From contig JAQBQL010000040.1 of assembly GCA_028287035.1 (NCBI GenBank), forward strand, positions 1 through 15,886: a stretch of 15,886 bases of DNA, read 5' to 3'. The stretch comes from Labilithrix sp. Lineage in GTDB: Bacteria > Myxococcota > Polyangia > Polyangiales > Polyangiaceae. The notes under the pieces are model-generated. The model ran no database searches and was not told the origin of the DNA. It was given only the letters and a program-made list of their open reading frames with translations. A program made the translations under genes and the position numbers. Below are positions 8,232-15,521 of this stretch, piece after piece (within the stretch, counting starts at the first letter, position 1; the number at the start of each line of letters is the position of its first letter).

Positions 8232-10217
8232 TCACGAACGCCGGACGCCGGCCCGCGTCAGGAGATCCCACGACGGAACCCCGCCCACGAGGACGAGGAC
8301 CGCGTCGATCCGGAGCTGCCGCTGGCCGGTGCCGCCGACGTTGACGAGGGTCACGGTGCTCGCGCCGACCGCGACCGGAACGGTGTCGAAGAGGAGCTTC
8401 AGCCGGCCCTTGGCGACGAGATCCTTCACCTCGGCGATGTTGCGCGCCTTGCCCCGCCCGAACGTCGCGCCGCGGTACGAGACGGTCACGGCCGTCTCGG
8501 GCTGCCGCGCGATGGCGATGGCCGCCTCCATGGCCGCGTCCCCGAGGCCGACCACGAGGACGCGCTTGCCGGCGAAGCTGCGTGCGTCGGCGAGCGCGTA
8601 GCTGATCCGGCTCTCGGCGCCGGGCGCAAGGGCGAGGTCGAGGGTCCGCGGGGTGCCGCGGCGCCCGATGGCGACCACCACCCGCGCCGCCCGGTGCCGC
8701 TCGGCGCCCGCGGTGACCACGAAGGAGCCGGAGGGATCGCGCGCGATGTCCGTCACCCGCCGCTGCTCGCGGACGTCGAGGGCCCGCGAGCGGACGATGC
8801 GCGTCCACTGCGCGACGAGCTCCTCCTTCGTCGCTTCCTTCATCCAGAGCTCGCCCTCGGTCGGGAGCTCGAGGGGCGGATCGTAGATGATCTTGTCCCG
8901 CGGGAAGCTCTTCACGCTCGCCGCCACGGTGGCCTGCTCGAGCACGACGCACGAGAGCTTCTTCTCCTTGGCGCGAAGGGCGGCGCTGAGGCCGGCGGGA
9001 CCCGCGCCGATGACGAGCACGTCCACCTCGCCGGCGCCCGCGCGCGAGCCGGTGCGGGCGATGTGGTCGACGGCACGGACCCCCTGGTTGATGGCGTTCT
9101 TGATGAGGGGGAGGCCCGTGAGATCGCCGGCCAGGTAGAGGCCGGGCACGTCGACGCTCTCGAGGTGCTCGGTGACGCGGGGCTGGTCGGTCGCGAGCTC
9201 GCCCTCGCCGACGGTGAGGCTCCCGTTGGGGCACACCTGTTCGCAGAGGACGACGCCGCAGCACTCGTCGGGACGCGCGACGACCGCCACGTAGCGCTCA
9301 ATCGTGAGCACGTCGAAGGGACACACGTCGACGCACGCGTAGCAGCCGAGGCAGGTCGAGGCGTTCACGACCGGCAGGCGTTTGCGCTCCGGAGGACGCG
9401 CCGGCGGCGGCGCAGGCGTCGCGCGGCGACGTCGGCGATCGAGCAGCACCGCCGTCGTGACGAGCGCGGCGCCGGCGAACGCCCCGCCGAGCGGCGCGAC
9501 CGGCGTGCCGTGCCGCGGGGGCGGAGCGACCCAGGCCGTGGTCGTGGCGACCTCGCGCGCCGCGTCCCACGTCACGAGGCGTCCCTCGGCGCCGGTGACG
9601 CTGCTGTGCTCGTCGAAGCACAGGCTGGGCTGCTGGCCCACGCGGGGCCGCGCGGCCGAAGGGACGCACGCGGCGACCGGGTCACGCGGCGAGGACGGAT
9701 CATGGCAACGGGCGCACGCGGCGACCGCCACGAACGGAACGGTGGCGCCGGGCTTCACGACTCCAGGCGCCGTGTCGCGCAGCGTACCCGGCTGCTCGGC
9801 GCCCGCGCCCCACCGCACGAAGCTTCCGGCGGGGCCGAACGTGACGCCCTGCGCGCCTTCGTGCGCGGGGTGGCACGTCGCGCACGTGAGCTCGCCCTGC
9901 GCGGCGAGCCGGCGATGAGCAGGCCTCGTCGACACGTGGTCGGCGCCCGCGTGACAGGAGCGGCACGCCCCGGCGCGCATGTACGTCGCGGCCTCGGTGC
10001 CCGCGGGCGCGGCGTGACAGCTCGCGCAGGCGAGGGCATGCGTTGCGTGCGGACGGGCCATGACCCGCGGGCTACCGGCCGGGACCCCGCCGAGCGCGAG
10101 CACCGCAGCGGCTCCGAGGCCGGCCCCGAGCGCGGCGAGCCCGAGGACCCGCACGCGCGTGACGTCGCTCGACGGAGCGGCGCGCCTCGTGGTCCTTGGG
10201 CGGATGGGCGGGCTCAT
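8232..10217 (-). CDS. Tetraheme cytochrome c - ferredoxin - FAD/NAD(P) oxidoreductase fusion (gene C)
   Basis: This 661-residue protein appears to span the membrane and carry redox centres on both sides. Residues 23-43 are a membrane segment. Residues 45-238 hold four CxxCH heme sites (C64, C85, C112, C168). Residues 240-260 are a second membrane segment followed by RRRRR, which marks the cytoplasmic side, so the hemes should be periplasmic. A ferredoxin-like region follows, with C289/C292/C295/C299 as a normal 4Fe-4S motif and an unusual second set C319/C320/C325/C329. Next is an FAD-type segment, PGLYLAGDLTG (358-368) to NAINQG. Then come the dinucleotide fold GAGPAG (404-409) and an NAD(P)-type fold GLGDAAME (557-564), resembling YpdA and thioredoxin-reductase-like flavoproteins but with no CxxC disulfide. 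The order of the FAD segments looks circularly permuted. The start ATG overlaps the stop of gene B by four bases, implying coupled translation. It likely exchanges electrons between NAD(P)H and hemes; direction and partner are unknown. Confidence 0.92.
   Translation of the reverse strand: MSPPIRPRTTRRAAPSSDVTRVRVLGLAALGAGLGAAAVLALGGVPAGSPRVMARPHATHALACASCHAAPAGTEAATYMRAGACRSCHAGADHVSTRPAHRRLAAQGELTCATCHPAHEGAQGVTFGPAGSFVRWGAGAEQPGTLRDTAPGVVKPGATVPFVAVAACARCHDPSSPRDPVAACVPSAARPRVGQQPSLCFDEHSSVTGAEGRLVTWDAAREVATTTAWVAPPPRHGTPVAPLGGAFAGAALVTTAVLLDRRRRRATPAPPPARPPERKRLPVVNASTCLGCYACVDVCPFDVLTIERYVAVVARPDECCGVVLCEQVCPNGSLTVGEGELATDQPRVTEHLESVDVPGLYLAGDLTGLPLIKNAINQGVRAVDHIARTGSRAGAGEVDVLVIGAGPAGLSAALRAKEKKLSCVVLEQATVAASVKSFPRDKIIYDPPLELPTEGELWMKEATKEELVAQWTRIVRSRALDVREQRRVTDIARDPSGSFVVTAGAERHRAARVVVAIGRRGTPRTLDLALAPGAESRISYALADARSFAGKRVLVVGLGDAAMEAAIAIARQPETAVTVSYRGATFGRGKARNIAEVKDLVAKGRLKLLFDTVPVAVGASTVTLVNVGGTGQRQLRIDAVLVLVGGVPSWDLLTRAGVRRS
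10214..10217 (-). other. ATGA stop/start overlap, gene B to gene C
   Basis: The ATG of gene C (10217-10215) and the TGA of gene B (10216-10214) share four bases. This supports a single transcript with coupled translation and decides the start of gene C. No separate Shine-Dalgarno is evident. Confidence 0.85.
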
Positions 10218-12487
10218 CGGGCGCCCAGCGCAGTGACCACGTGGACGACGAGCAGCACGACGGCGGTCGCGGTCGCGGCGAGGTGGAGCGGCAGCATCGC
10301 CCGGATCGCCACCGTCAGGAGCCGCACCGAGCGCGCCGCGCGCTGCTCGACGAGCATACGCACGAGCTCGGCGACGCGCCCGCGATGCTCACCGAGGCGG
10401 CCCGCCGCGAGCGACGACGCGCGCGCTTCGAGCCGCGCTTCCTCGTCGCGAAGTCGCCGGCCGCTCAGCACGAGCGCCAGCGCGCCGAGCGGCTCTTGCC
10501 GGTAGGGCCGCAGGAGGCCGGCGTACACCGCCTTGACGACCTCGCTCGCGCCCGAGAGCTGCGCGTACATGCGCTCGTCGAGATCACGGGCGCGGGCCCC
10601 GAGCTCCTCCGGCAGCACGCTGCCGCGCTCGAGCCGCGTCAGGCGCGTGGGCAGGACGGCGTAGCCGATCGCGAGAGCGGCGCCGCTCGCGACGGCAACG
10701 CAAAGCGCGAGCAGGAGGGCGCCCGCCGCGTCGCTCGGCACGTGGCCGTGGGTGTGAGCGAGGACGACGCCGCACGCGAGCGCGCCGAGCGCGAGATGGG
10801 CCACGAAGAAGGCGCGCGCCAGCGGCACGCCGCTCCTCACCCGGGCGAGCACCCGGGGCGCGCGCTTCACGGCGCCGTACAAAACGAGGAGCATCACGAG
10901 AACGCCGGCGAGGACGCCGCTCGTGAGGGGGCCGAGCGGCGCGCCGGCCGCTCCGACCGCCGCGAGGCACGCGCCGACCACCCAGGGCCACGCCGCGGCA
11001 CGGCGGGGCATGATGGATGCCGGCGGTGCCGCAGGGAGCGCCCGCGTGAGCAGCCCGCGCGGCGCCTCGCGCAGCTCCACGAGGGCGGCGCTCGGATCGA
11101 TGCGCGCGATCGCCTGCACCGGGCATGCGTTCACGCACGCCGGCCCGGCGGCGGCGCCGGAGCACAGGTCGCACTTGACGGCGACGTCCGGGTAGGGCCC
11201 GGCGGCAGCGCGCGGCGCAATCTGGATGTTGTCCCACGGGCAGCCCTTCGCGCAGCTCCCGCAGCCGGTGCAAAGGTCCTCGCGGATGAAGACCTCGCCG
11301 CGCGCGTCGCGTCCGATCGCCCCGGTCGGGCAGTCGAGCATGCAGCTCGGGTTCTTGCAGTGCTGGCAGCTGTTCGGCACGAGCAGCGGCGCGAGCGGCG
11401 CGCCGGCGGCGAGGCGCACGAGACGCGCCACCGGGTCGTCGGGCGGCGGTACGTCCTCGCGCTGGACGACGACCTTGTCGCCGCGCCGGACGAGCCGCGA
11501 GATGCCGTCGTCGTGGACGTTCGCGCAGCTCCACGCGCAGTGGCCGCAGCGCACGCAGGCGTCCTGGTCGATGACGAGGAGCGACCGCGCGACGCGCATC
11601 CGGTAGAGATCGGCGAAGACGTGCCCGGTCGTCTGGGCTCCGCCCCGCGGCCGCTCGGGAACCATGCTGCTCCGCACGCGCGCCGCGGCCTCGAGGGCGC
11701 CTTCGTGACGTCGCGCGACCGACAGGAACAACTCGGAGGGCAGCGCGATCACCCACGCCGGGCCGCCCGCGACCATCGCGGTCCTCCGGCCCTCGCGCCG
11801 GCCGAGCTCCTCGTGTCCGAAGAGATCGCCTCGCGAGAGGTACGCCTCGATGCGCGGCCGGCCCACGTCCTCGCTCTGCGCCTGGAGGAGCCCGCTGGCG
11901 ACGAAGTACGCGTGGCTCGCCGGGTCGCCCTGGCGGTACACGTGCGCGCCGCGCGCCAGCGTCTCGTGGACCGCGGCGTCGAGCAGGAGCTCGATCTCGT
12001 CGTCGGGGAGCCGGCGCCCGAAGGCGGTCGCGCGGAGCAGATCCGCGGTCACGGCACGCCGGACGGAACGTTCGATGCGTCCCGCGTGCTCGCCGGCGGC
12101 GCTACGGCCGAGCGCGCGCGTCAGCACCGCGACGGGGATCTCCGCGACGAGCCCCCGCCCTTCGCTCCGCGCGTCCATGTGGCGCGCCGCGAACGCGACC
12201 ACCATCGCCTCTTCCCCGAAGCTCTCGCCGGGGAGCACGCGCCGGATGACCGCCGGCTCCGTCTCGCCGCGGCGCACCGCATGCAGGGTGACGAGCCCCT
12301 GCGCGACCACGAGGAGCGCGTCGGCCGGCTCACCCGCCCGGTGCACCGTCTCGCCGGGCGCCAGGTCGCGGAGCCGCCCTGCGGCCTCGATCTCGGCACG
12401 GGCCCGGGCGTCGAGCCCGCGGACGACCGCGGCGTCCCACACGAGGTCCGGCCACGTCATGGCGCGCGGCGGGGCGAGCACGTCCAT
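10214..12487 (-). CDS. Tandem cNMP-binding / four-cluster ferredoxin / diheme-b-like membrane protein (gene B)
   Basis: This 757-residue protein has regulatory and redox parts. Two CAP_ED-type cyclic-nucleotide-binding domains lie at about residues 24-150 and 165-275. Each has a phosphate-cassette-like block (PGESFGEEA at 87-94; LFGHEEL at 222-228, followed by RRTA). Residues 311-460 hold sixteen cysteines in four groups (C311/314/317/321, C374/377/382/386, C406/409/412/416, C439/442/451/455), the pattern of DmsB/NrfC-type proteins with four 4Fe-4S clusters. Five membrane helices follow at about 497-518, 522-543, 558-578, 587-612 and 727-751. Helices 3 and 5 each contain His-x13-His (H564/H578, H735/H749), as in diheme cytochromes b. 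Basic loops place the N-terminus, the Fe-S region and the 612-726 loop in the cytoplasm. The start ATG at 12487 overlaps the stop of gene A by one base. An upstream ATG at 12850 exists but would lie deep within gene A. It probably links gene C to the membrane and periplasm. Confidence 0.93.
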   Translation of the reverse strand: MDVLAPPRAMTWPDLVWDAAVVRGLDARARAEIEAAGRLRDLAPGETVHRAGEPADALLVVAQGLVTLHAVRRGETEPAVIRRVLPGESFGEEAMVVAFAARHMDARSEGRGLVAEIPVAVLTRALGRSAAGEHAGRIERSVRRAVTADLLRATAFGRRLPDDEIELLLDAAVHETLARGAHVYRQGDPASHAYFVASGLLQAQSEDVGRPRIEAYLSRGDLFGHEELGRREGRRTAMVAGGPAWVIALPSELFLSVARRHEGALEAAARVRSSMVPERPRGGAQTTGHVFADLYRMRVARSLLVIDQDACVRCGHCAWSCANVHDDGISRLVRRGDKVVVQREDVPPPDDPVARLVRLAAGAPLAPLLVPNSCQHCKNPSCMLDCPTGAIGRDARGEVFIREDLCTGCGSCAKGCPWDNIQIAPRAAAGPYPDVAVKCDLCSGAAAGPACVNACPVQAIARIDPSAALVELREAPRGLLTRALPAAPPASIMPRRAAAWPWVVGACLAAVGAAGAPLGPLTSGVLAGVLVMLLVLYGAVKRAPRVLARVRSGVPLARAFFVAHLALGALACGVVLAHTHGHVPSDAAGALLLALCVAVASGAALAIGYAVLPTRLTRLERGSVLPEELGARARDLDERMYAQLSGASEVVKAVYAGLLRPYRQEPLGALALVLSGRRLRDEEARLEARASSLAAGRLGEHRGRVAELVRMLVEQRAARSVRLLTVAIRAMLPLHLAATATAVVLLVVHVVTALGAR

Positions 12488-12489
12488 CA
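12485..12489 (-). other. TGATG stop/start overlap, gene A to gene B
   Basis: The TGA of gene A (12489-12487) and the ATG of gene B (12487-12485) share one base. This is the main reason for choosing 12487 as the start of gene B and points to termination-reinitiation on one transcript. Confidence 0.85.
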
Positions 12490-15400
12490 GTCGACTCGAC
12501 CCGTCGCTTCCGCGAGGTCGACGGGATGGTTGCGGCGCAGCATGGACGCCGTGATCTGCGGGCCGCTCGGGCGGAGCCCCTGCGCGGCCTTGCGCGCCTC
12601 GTAGTCGATGAACGCGCGGAGCAGGAACGGCGGAAACGGCCGGAAACGAAGGCGCGCCCGCACCGTGAACGGCCCGGGTCGTCCGCGCGTGTCGATGGCG
12701 TACACGTACGTGATCGGGACGCCGGGCGGCGCGGACCGCGTGTCGAGGATGGCATCGGGAGCCTTGGCGATGCCGCGGTCGGCATCGAGCCCGCCCACCG
12801 GGAAGTAGGTCTCGAAGAACGCGTTGGGGCCGGTCAGGTTCGAGCGGCACTCGCCGGTGTCGAGGTCGTAGGCGCCCTCGTCGAAGCGGTCGGCGCGCGT
12901 GCGGCCCTGATTGGGCCCTGGCTGGCAGCGGCCCTCACCGTCGATGACGCCGATGCAGCGCACGCAGCGGAGAAAACCGTTCTGGAAGTTCAGGAGCCCC
13001 TGCCCCCGGAAGCGCGTCCCGCCGAGGATGGGGTTCGGCGTCCAGCGCGGCACGTCGGGGCCGTCGACGACGTCGGCGCCGAACACGCCGAGCGGCCGGC
13101 CCTCGGAGTCCTGCGCGCCGTCGCCGGTGGTGACGCGCACGAAGGCCTTGTCCTGCAGGTCCGCGTCGTCGGCGGCGATGCGACCGACCTCGTAGACGAC
13201 GCCGCCGCGCGCGTCCTCGACGACGAGCTCGAGCCAGGTCTCGCGCTCCTGGCTGAAGCCCGCCGGGACCCGGTGGCCCGCGCCGACGTTCTCGAGCTGC
13301 ACCGGGATCTCGAGCTGGCTGCCGGCCCGCGCGGCGTTGCCGATCGCGAGCGAGAACGTGTGGCGGAGGAGCTGGAGGCGCCGCGCCTCGAGGCCGAGCG
13401 GCTGTCCGCTTGCGTCGAGCGTGCGGTCGTCGGCCCAGCGGTCCGGGAAGTCGGGGGCGAGCGGCAGATCCACGCTCGTGAAGTAGTGGCTCGCGACCGA
13501 GCCGGCGCTCGCCGACGTCGCGGCGGTCAGCCCGCGCGCCCGCTCGCCCGGGGCGCGCCCCTCGAACCGCGTCCCCGCCGGGCACCCGTCCTTGCCGCTG
13601 CCCGCGCCGGGAACGCAGACGCCCGGGTAGAGGCTCATGTGACAGTCCTGGCAGCTCGCGGCCTTCCGGCCGGCCGCCTTCTCGGTGTCCGCCCACGCGC
13701 GCCACTCCGAGTAGGCGTTCCGCAGCCGCTTGAAGTGCTCGCCGCGATCGCGCACGCCGACCGCGTCGGTGCCGAACAAACGAACGTCGTGGCAGGCGCC
13801 GCAGTGCTCGCTCGACGCGAGGTAGCTCTTCGCCGCGGCCGGCGGGCGCCGGTGGACGACCGGATCGCCGGGCACGGAGGCCCCGAGCGTGCGCACGAGC
13901 AGCGAGCCGGGATCGAGCTGGTAGCCGCTGTTGCCGATGCCAGGGATCCCCGCGCCGTCCTCGGGGCGCATCCGGAACACCGCGCCGGTGACGGGCGAGG
14001 TCCAGGTCGGGTTGCCCTCGTAGTCGCCGGTACGCGCGCCGCCCGCCACGTGGACGGGACCGATGGCCTGGTGACAGACCGCGCACGAGATGCCCTCCAT
14101 CGGCCCCGCCGGGAGGATGTCGCGGAGCGGCTGCCGAGACGACGTGCCCGCGGAAGAGAGCGACCGGGCGCTCCACGGCGGGACGGCGTCGGCGAGGGTG
14201 TTCGCCGCGGCGTGACAGTTCACGCACCAGTGCTCGCCGCCGGTGCCGGTCAGCGTCCGGCCGGTACGCTCGTCGCGGCACACCTCGCCTCCGGGCTTGC
14301 GGAGGACGCCCGCGCCGTTCGGGCAGCGCGCGTCGCGGCCGACCTGCTCCTCGACGACGCTCTCCAGCGCGCCGAAGAGCGGGCTCTTCGCGGCGTGCGC
14401 CATGACCGAGCGCTGCCACTCGGCGACCTCGCGCGCGTGGCATCCGGCGCACGTGCTCGAGAGCGTGCTGGTGAGCGGGCGGCGGTCGGCGATGTGCGGC
14501 GGGGCAGCCGGGAGCGGCGCGGTGGCGTGCGACGAAGCGACCCCGGCGAGCGCCGCGATCAGCCCGAGGACGAGCGGCGCCATGGTCAGCAGCACCCGTC
14601 GCAGCGGCGGGCCTCCCGCTGTGCGCACGGCCCGAGCCGGGCGCGACGCGGGCCGGGGCGCGGGCGGCGTGGAAATCGCGCGGCCGCGGGGCGGCGCGAT
14701 CCCGGAGAGCAGCTCGTCGCAGCGCTGCGCGATCGCCTCGGCCGACGCGGGACGGCGCGCCGGCAGCGGATCGATGAGCGCGAGCACGAGGCTCTGGAAG
14801 CCGGGACGGAGGGTGCGCGCGACCGCGTCGTCGAAGGGCGGCGGCGGCGCGGACTGGGCGGCGAGCGCGTCCCGGAGACCGGAGCCGGACCACGGATGAT
14901 GCCCGGCGACGAGACGGTAGGCGACGAGGCCGAGCACGTACCGGTTCGCGGCGTTGTCCCACGGCGCCCCGCTCGCCTGCTCGGGCGGGGTCCACCGCGG
15001 CGAAGGCCCGCTGCTTCCGCCCTGACGCGCGGGCTCGCCGACGAGCGACCGCACGTATCCCTCGGCGGTGATCCAGGCCTCGAGGCGCGACCCTTCGCCG
15101 AGGGCGATCTCGCCCGGCCGGAGCGGCCCCGGGAAGAGAGCGGCGCGCTCGCACGCGGCGAGCGCCCGCGCCACGTCACGGACCCTGGCGAGCGCCTCCA
15201 GCGGGTCGAGACGCTCGCCCCGTCCGAGCCGCTCCACCGTGAGAGCCGGGACGCGGCGCACCGCGAAGGCGCCGAGCGCGTCCTGCCCCCAGCCGAGATC
15301 GAAGCCGCCGACCCCCTCCGCCCCGAGCCGCGCGAGGCGGCGGGCGAGCGCCTGATCCGTCTCCGGCAGGCTCCACAGCTCGGCAACCCCGCCTGACGAA

Positions 15401-15519
15401 AGCGTGCAGGATGCACGCGACGCGCGGCCCACCGGATCGAGCGGGGCGCCGTGCTCCGGCCGCGTGACCGCGGGCACCTCGCCGGCCCCGCCCGCCAGGC
15501 CGCTGCGCGGACCGAGCAT
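12487..15519 (-). CDS. Pseudokinase - membrane span - pentaheme cytochrome c fusion (gene A)
   Basis: The 1010-residue protein has two unlike halves. Residues about 40-275 align by eye with a Ser/Thr kinase fold. The VAxK-like strand is AFAVRRV (84-90), with Arg for Lys. The catalytic loop is PGPLRPGEIAL (130-140), with no His-Arg-Asp and Glu for Asn. No DFG is found. The APE-like PPE (178-180), the YVLGLVAYRLVAG helix and DPLPARRP (250-257) are retained, so it is probably a pseudokinase. After a Pro/Ala/Arg linker, residues 309-330 form one membrane helix preceded by two Arg, placing the kinase-like part in the cytoplasm. Outside are five CxxCH sites (C357, C432, C479, C573, C623). Next comes a beta-rich domain containing NVGAGHRVPAGF (744-755), typical of multiheme cytochromes, and a CVRCI cysteine pair at 852-856. 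The start ATG lies two bases after the upstream gene. It likely forms the periplasmic heme end of a complex with genes B and C and may pass a signal across the membrane. Confidence 0.92.
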   Translation of the reverse strand: MLGPRSGLAGGAGEVPAVTRPEHGAPLDPVGRASRASCTLSSGGVAELWSLPETDQALARRLARLGAEGVGGFDLGWGQDALGAFAVRRVPALTVERLGRGERLDPLEALARVRDVARALAACERAALFPGPLRPGEIALGEGSRLEAWITAEGYVRSLVGEPARQGGSSGPSPRWTPPEQASGAPWDNAANRYVLGLVAYRLVAGHHPWSGSGLRDALAAQSAPPPPFDDAVARTLRPGFQSLVLALIDPLPARRPASAEAIAQRCDELLSGIAPPRGRAISTPPAPRPASRPARAVRTAGGPPLRRVLLTMAPLVLGLIAALAGVASSHATAPLPAAPPHIADRRPLTSTLSSTCAGCHAREVAEWQRSVMAHAAKSPLFGALESVVEEQVGRDARCPNGAGVLRKPGGEVCRDERTGRTLTGTGGEHWCVNCHAAANTLADAVPPWSARSLSSAGTSSRQPLRDILPAGPMEGISCAVCHQAIGPVHVAGGARTGDYEGNPTWTSPVTGAVFRMRPEDGAGIPGIGNSGYQLDPGSLLVRTLGASVPGDPVVHRRPPAAAKSYLASSEHCGACHDVRLFGTDAVGVRDRGEHFKRLRNAYSEWRAWADTEKAAGRKAASCQDCHMSLYPGVCVPGAGSGKDGCPAGTRFEGRAPGERARGLTAATSASAGSVASHYFTSVDLPLAPDFPDRWADDRTLDASGQPLGLEARRLQLLRHTFSLAIGNAARAGSQLEIPVQLENVGAGHRVPAGFSQERETWLELVVEDARGGVVYEVGRIAADDADLQDKAFVRVTTGDGAQDSEGRPLGVFGADVVDGPDVPRWTPNPILGGTRFRGQGLLNFQNGFLRCVRCIGVIDGEGRCQPGPNQGRTRADRFDEGAYDLDTGECRSNLTGPNAFFETYFPVGGLDADRGIAKAPDAILDTRSAPPGVPITYVYAIDTRGRPGPFTVRARLRFRPFPPFLLRAFIDYEARKAAQGLRPSGPQITASMLRRNHPVDLAEATGRVD

Positions 15520-15521
15520 CG

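Noticed and set aside
10214..10990. NrfD/PsrC-type quinol-binding membrane subunit at the C-terminus of gene B
   Set aside because: Only five helices are seen, with a large loop before the last, and the His-x13-His pairs fit a b-type cytochrome better.
12488..12850. An upstream ATG that would lengthen gene B by 121 residues
   Set aside because: The extra residues are low-complexity and overlap 121 codons of the conserved C-terminus of gene A; the TGATG junction gives a natural start at 12487.
3192..15396. Other long plus-strand open frames (for example at 3192-4976, 7440-10505, 10196-12604, 12526-15396)
   Set aside because: All lie opposite minus-strand genes with clear motifs and show only low-complexity Arg/Ala-rich translations.
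14695..15402. Active Ser/Thr protein kinase in gene A
   Set aside because: The catalytic Asp, the loop Asn, DFG and the VAxK lysine are not recognisable.
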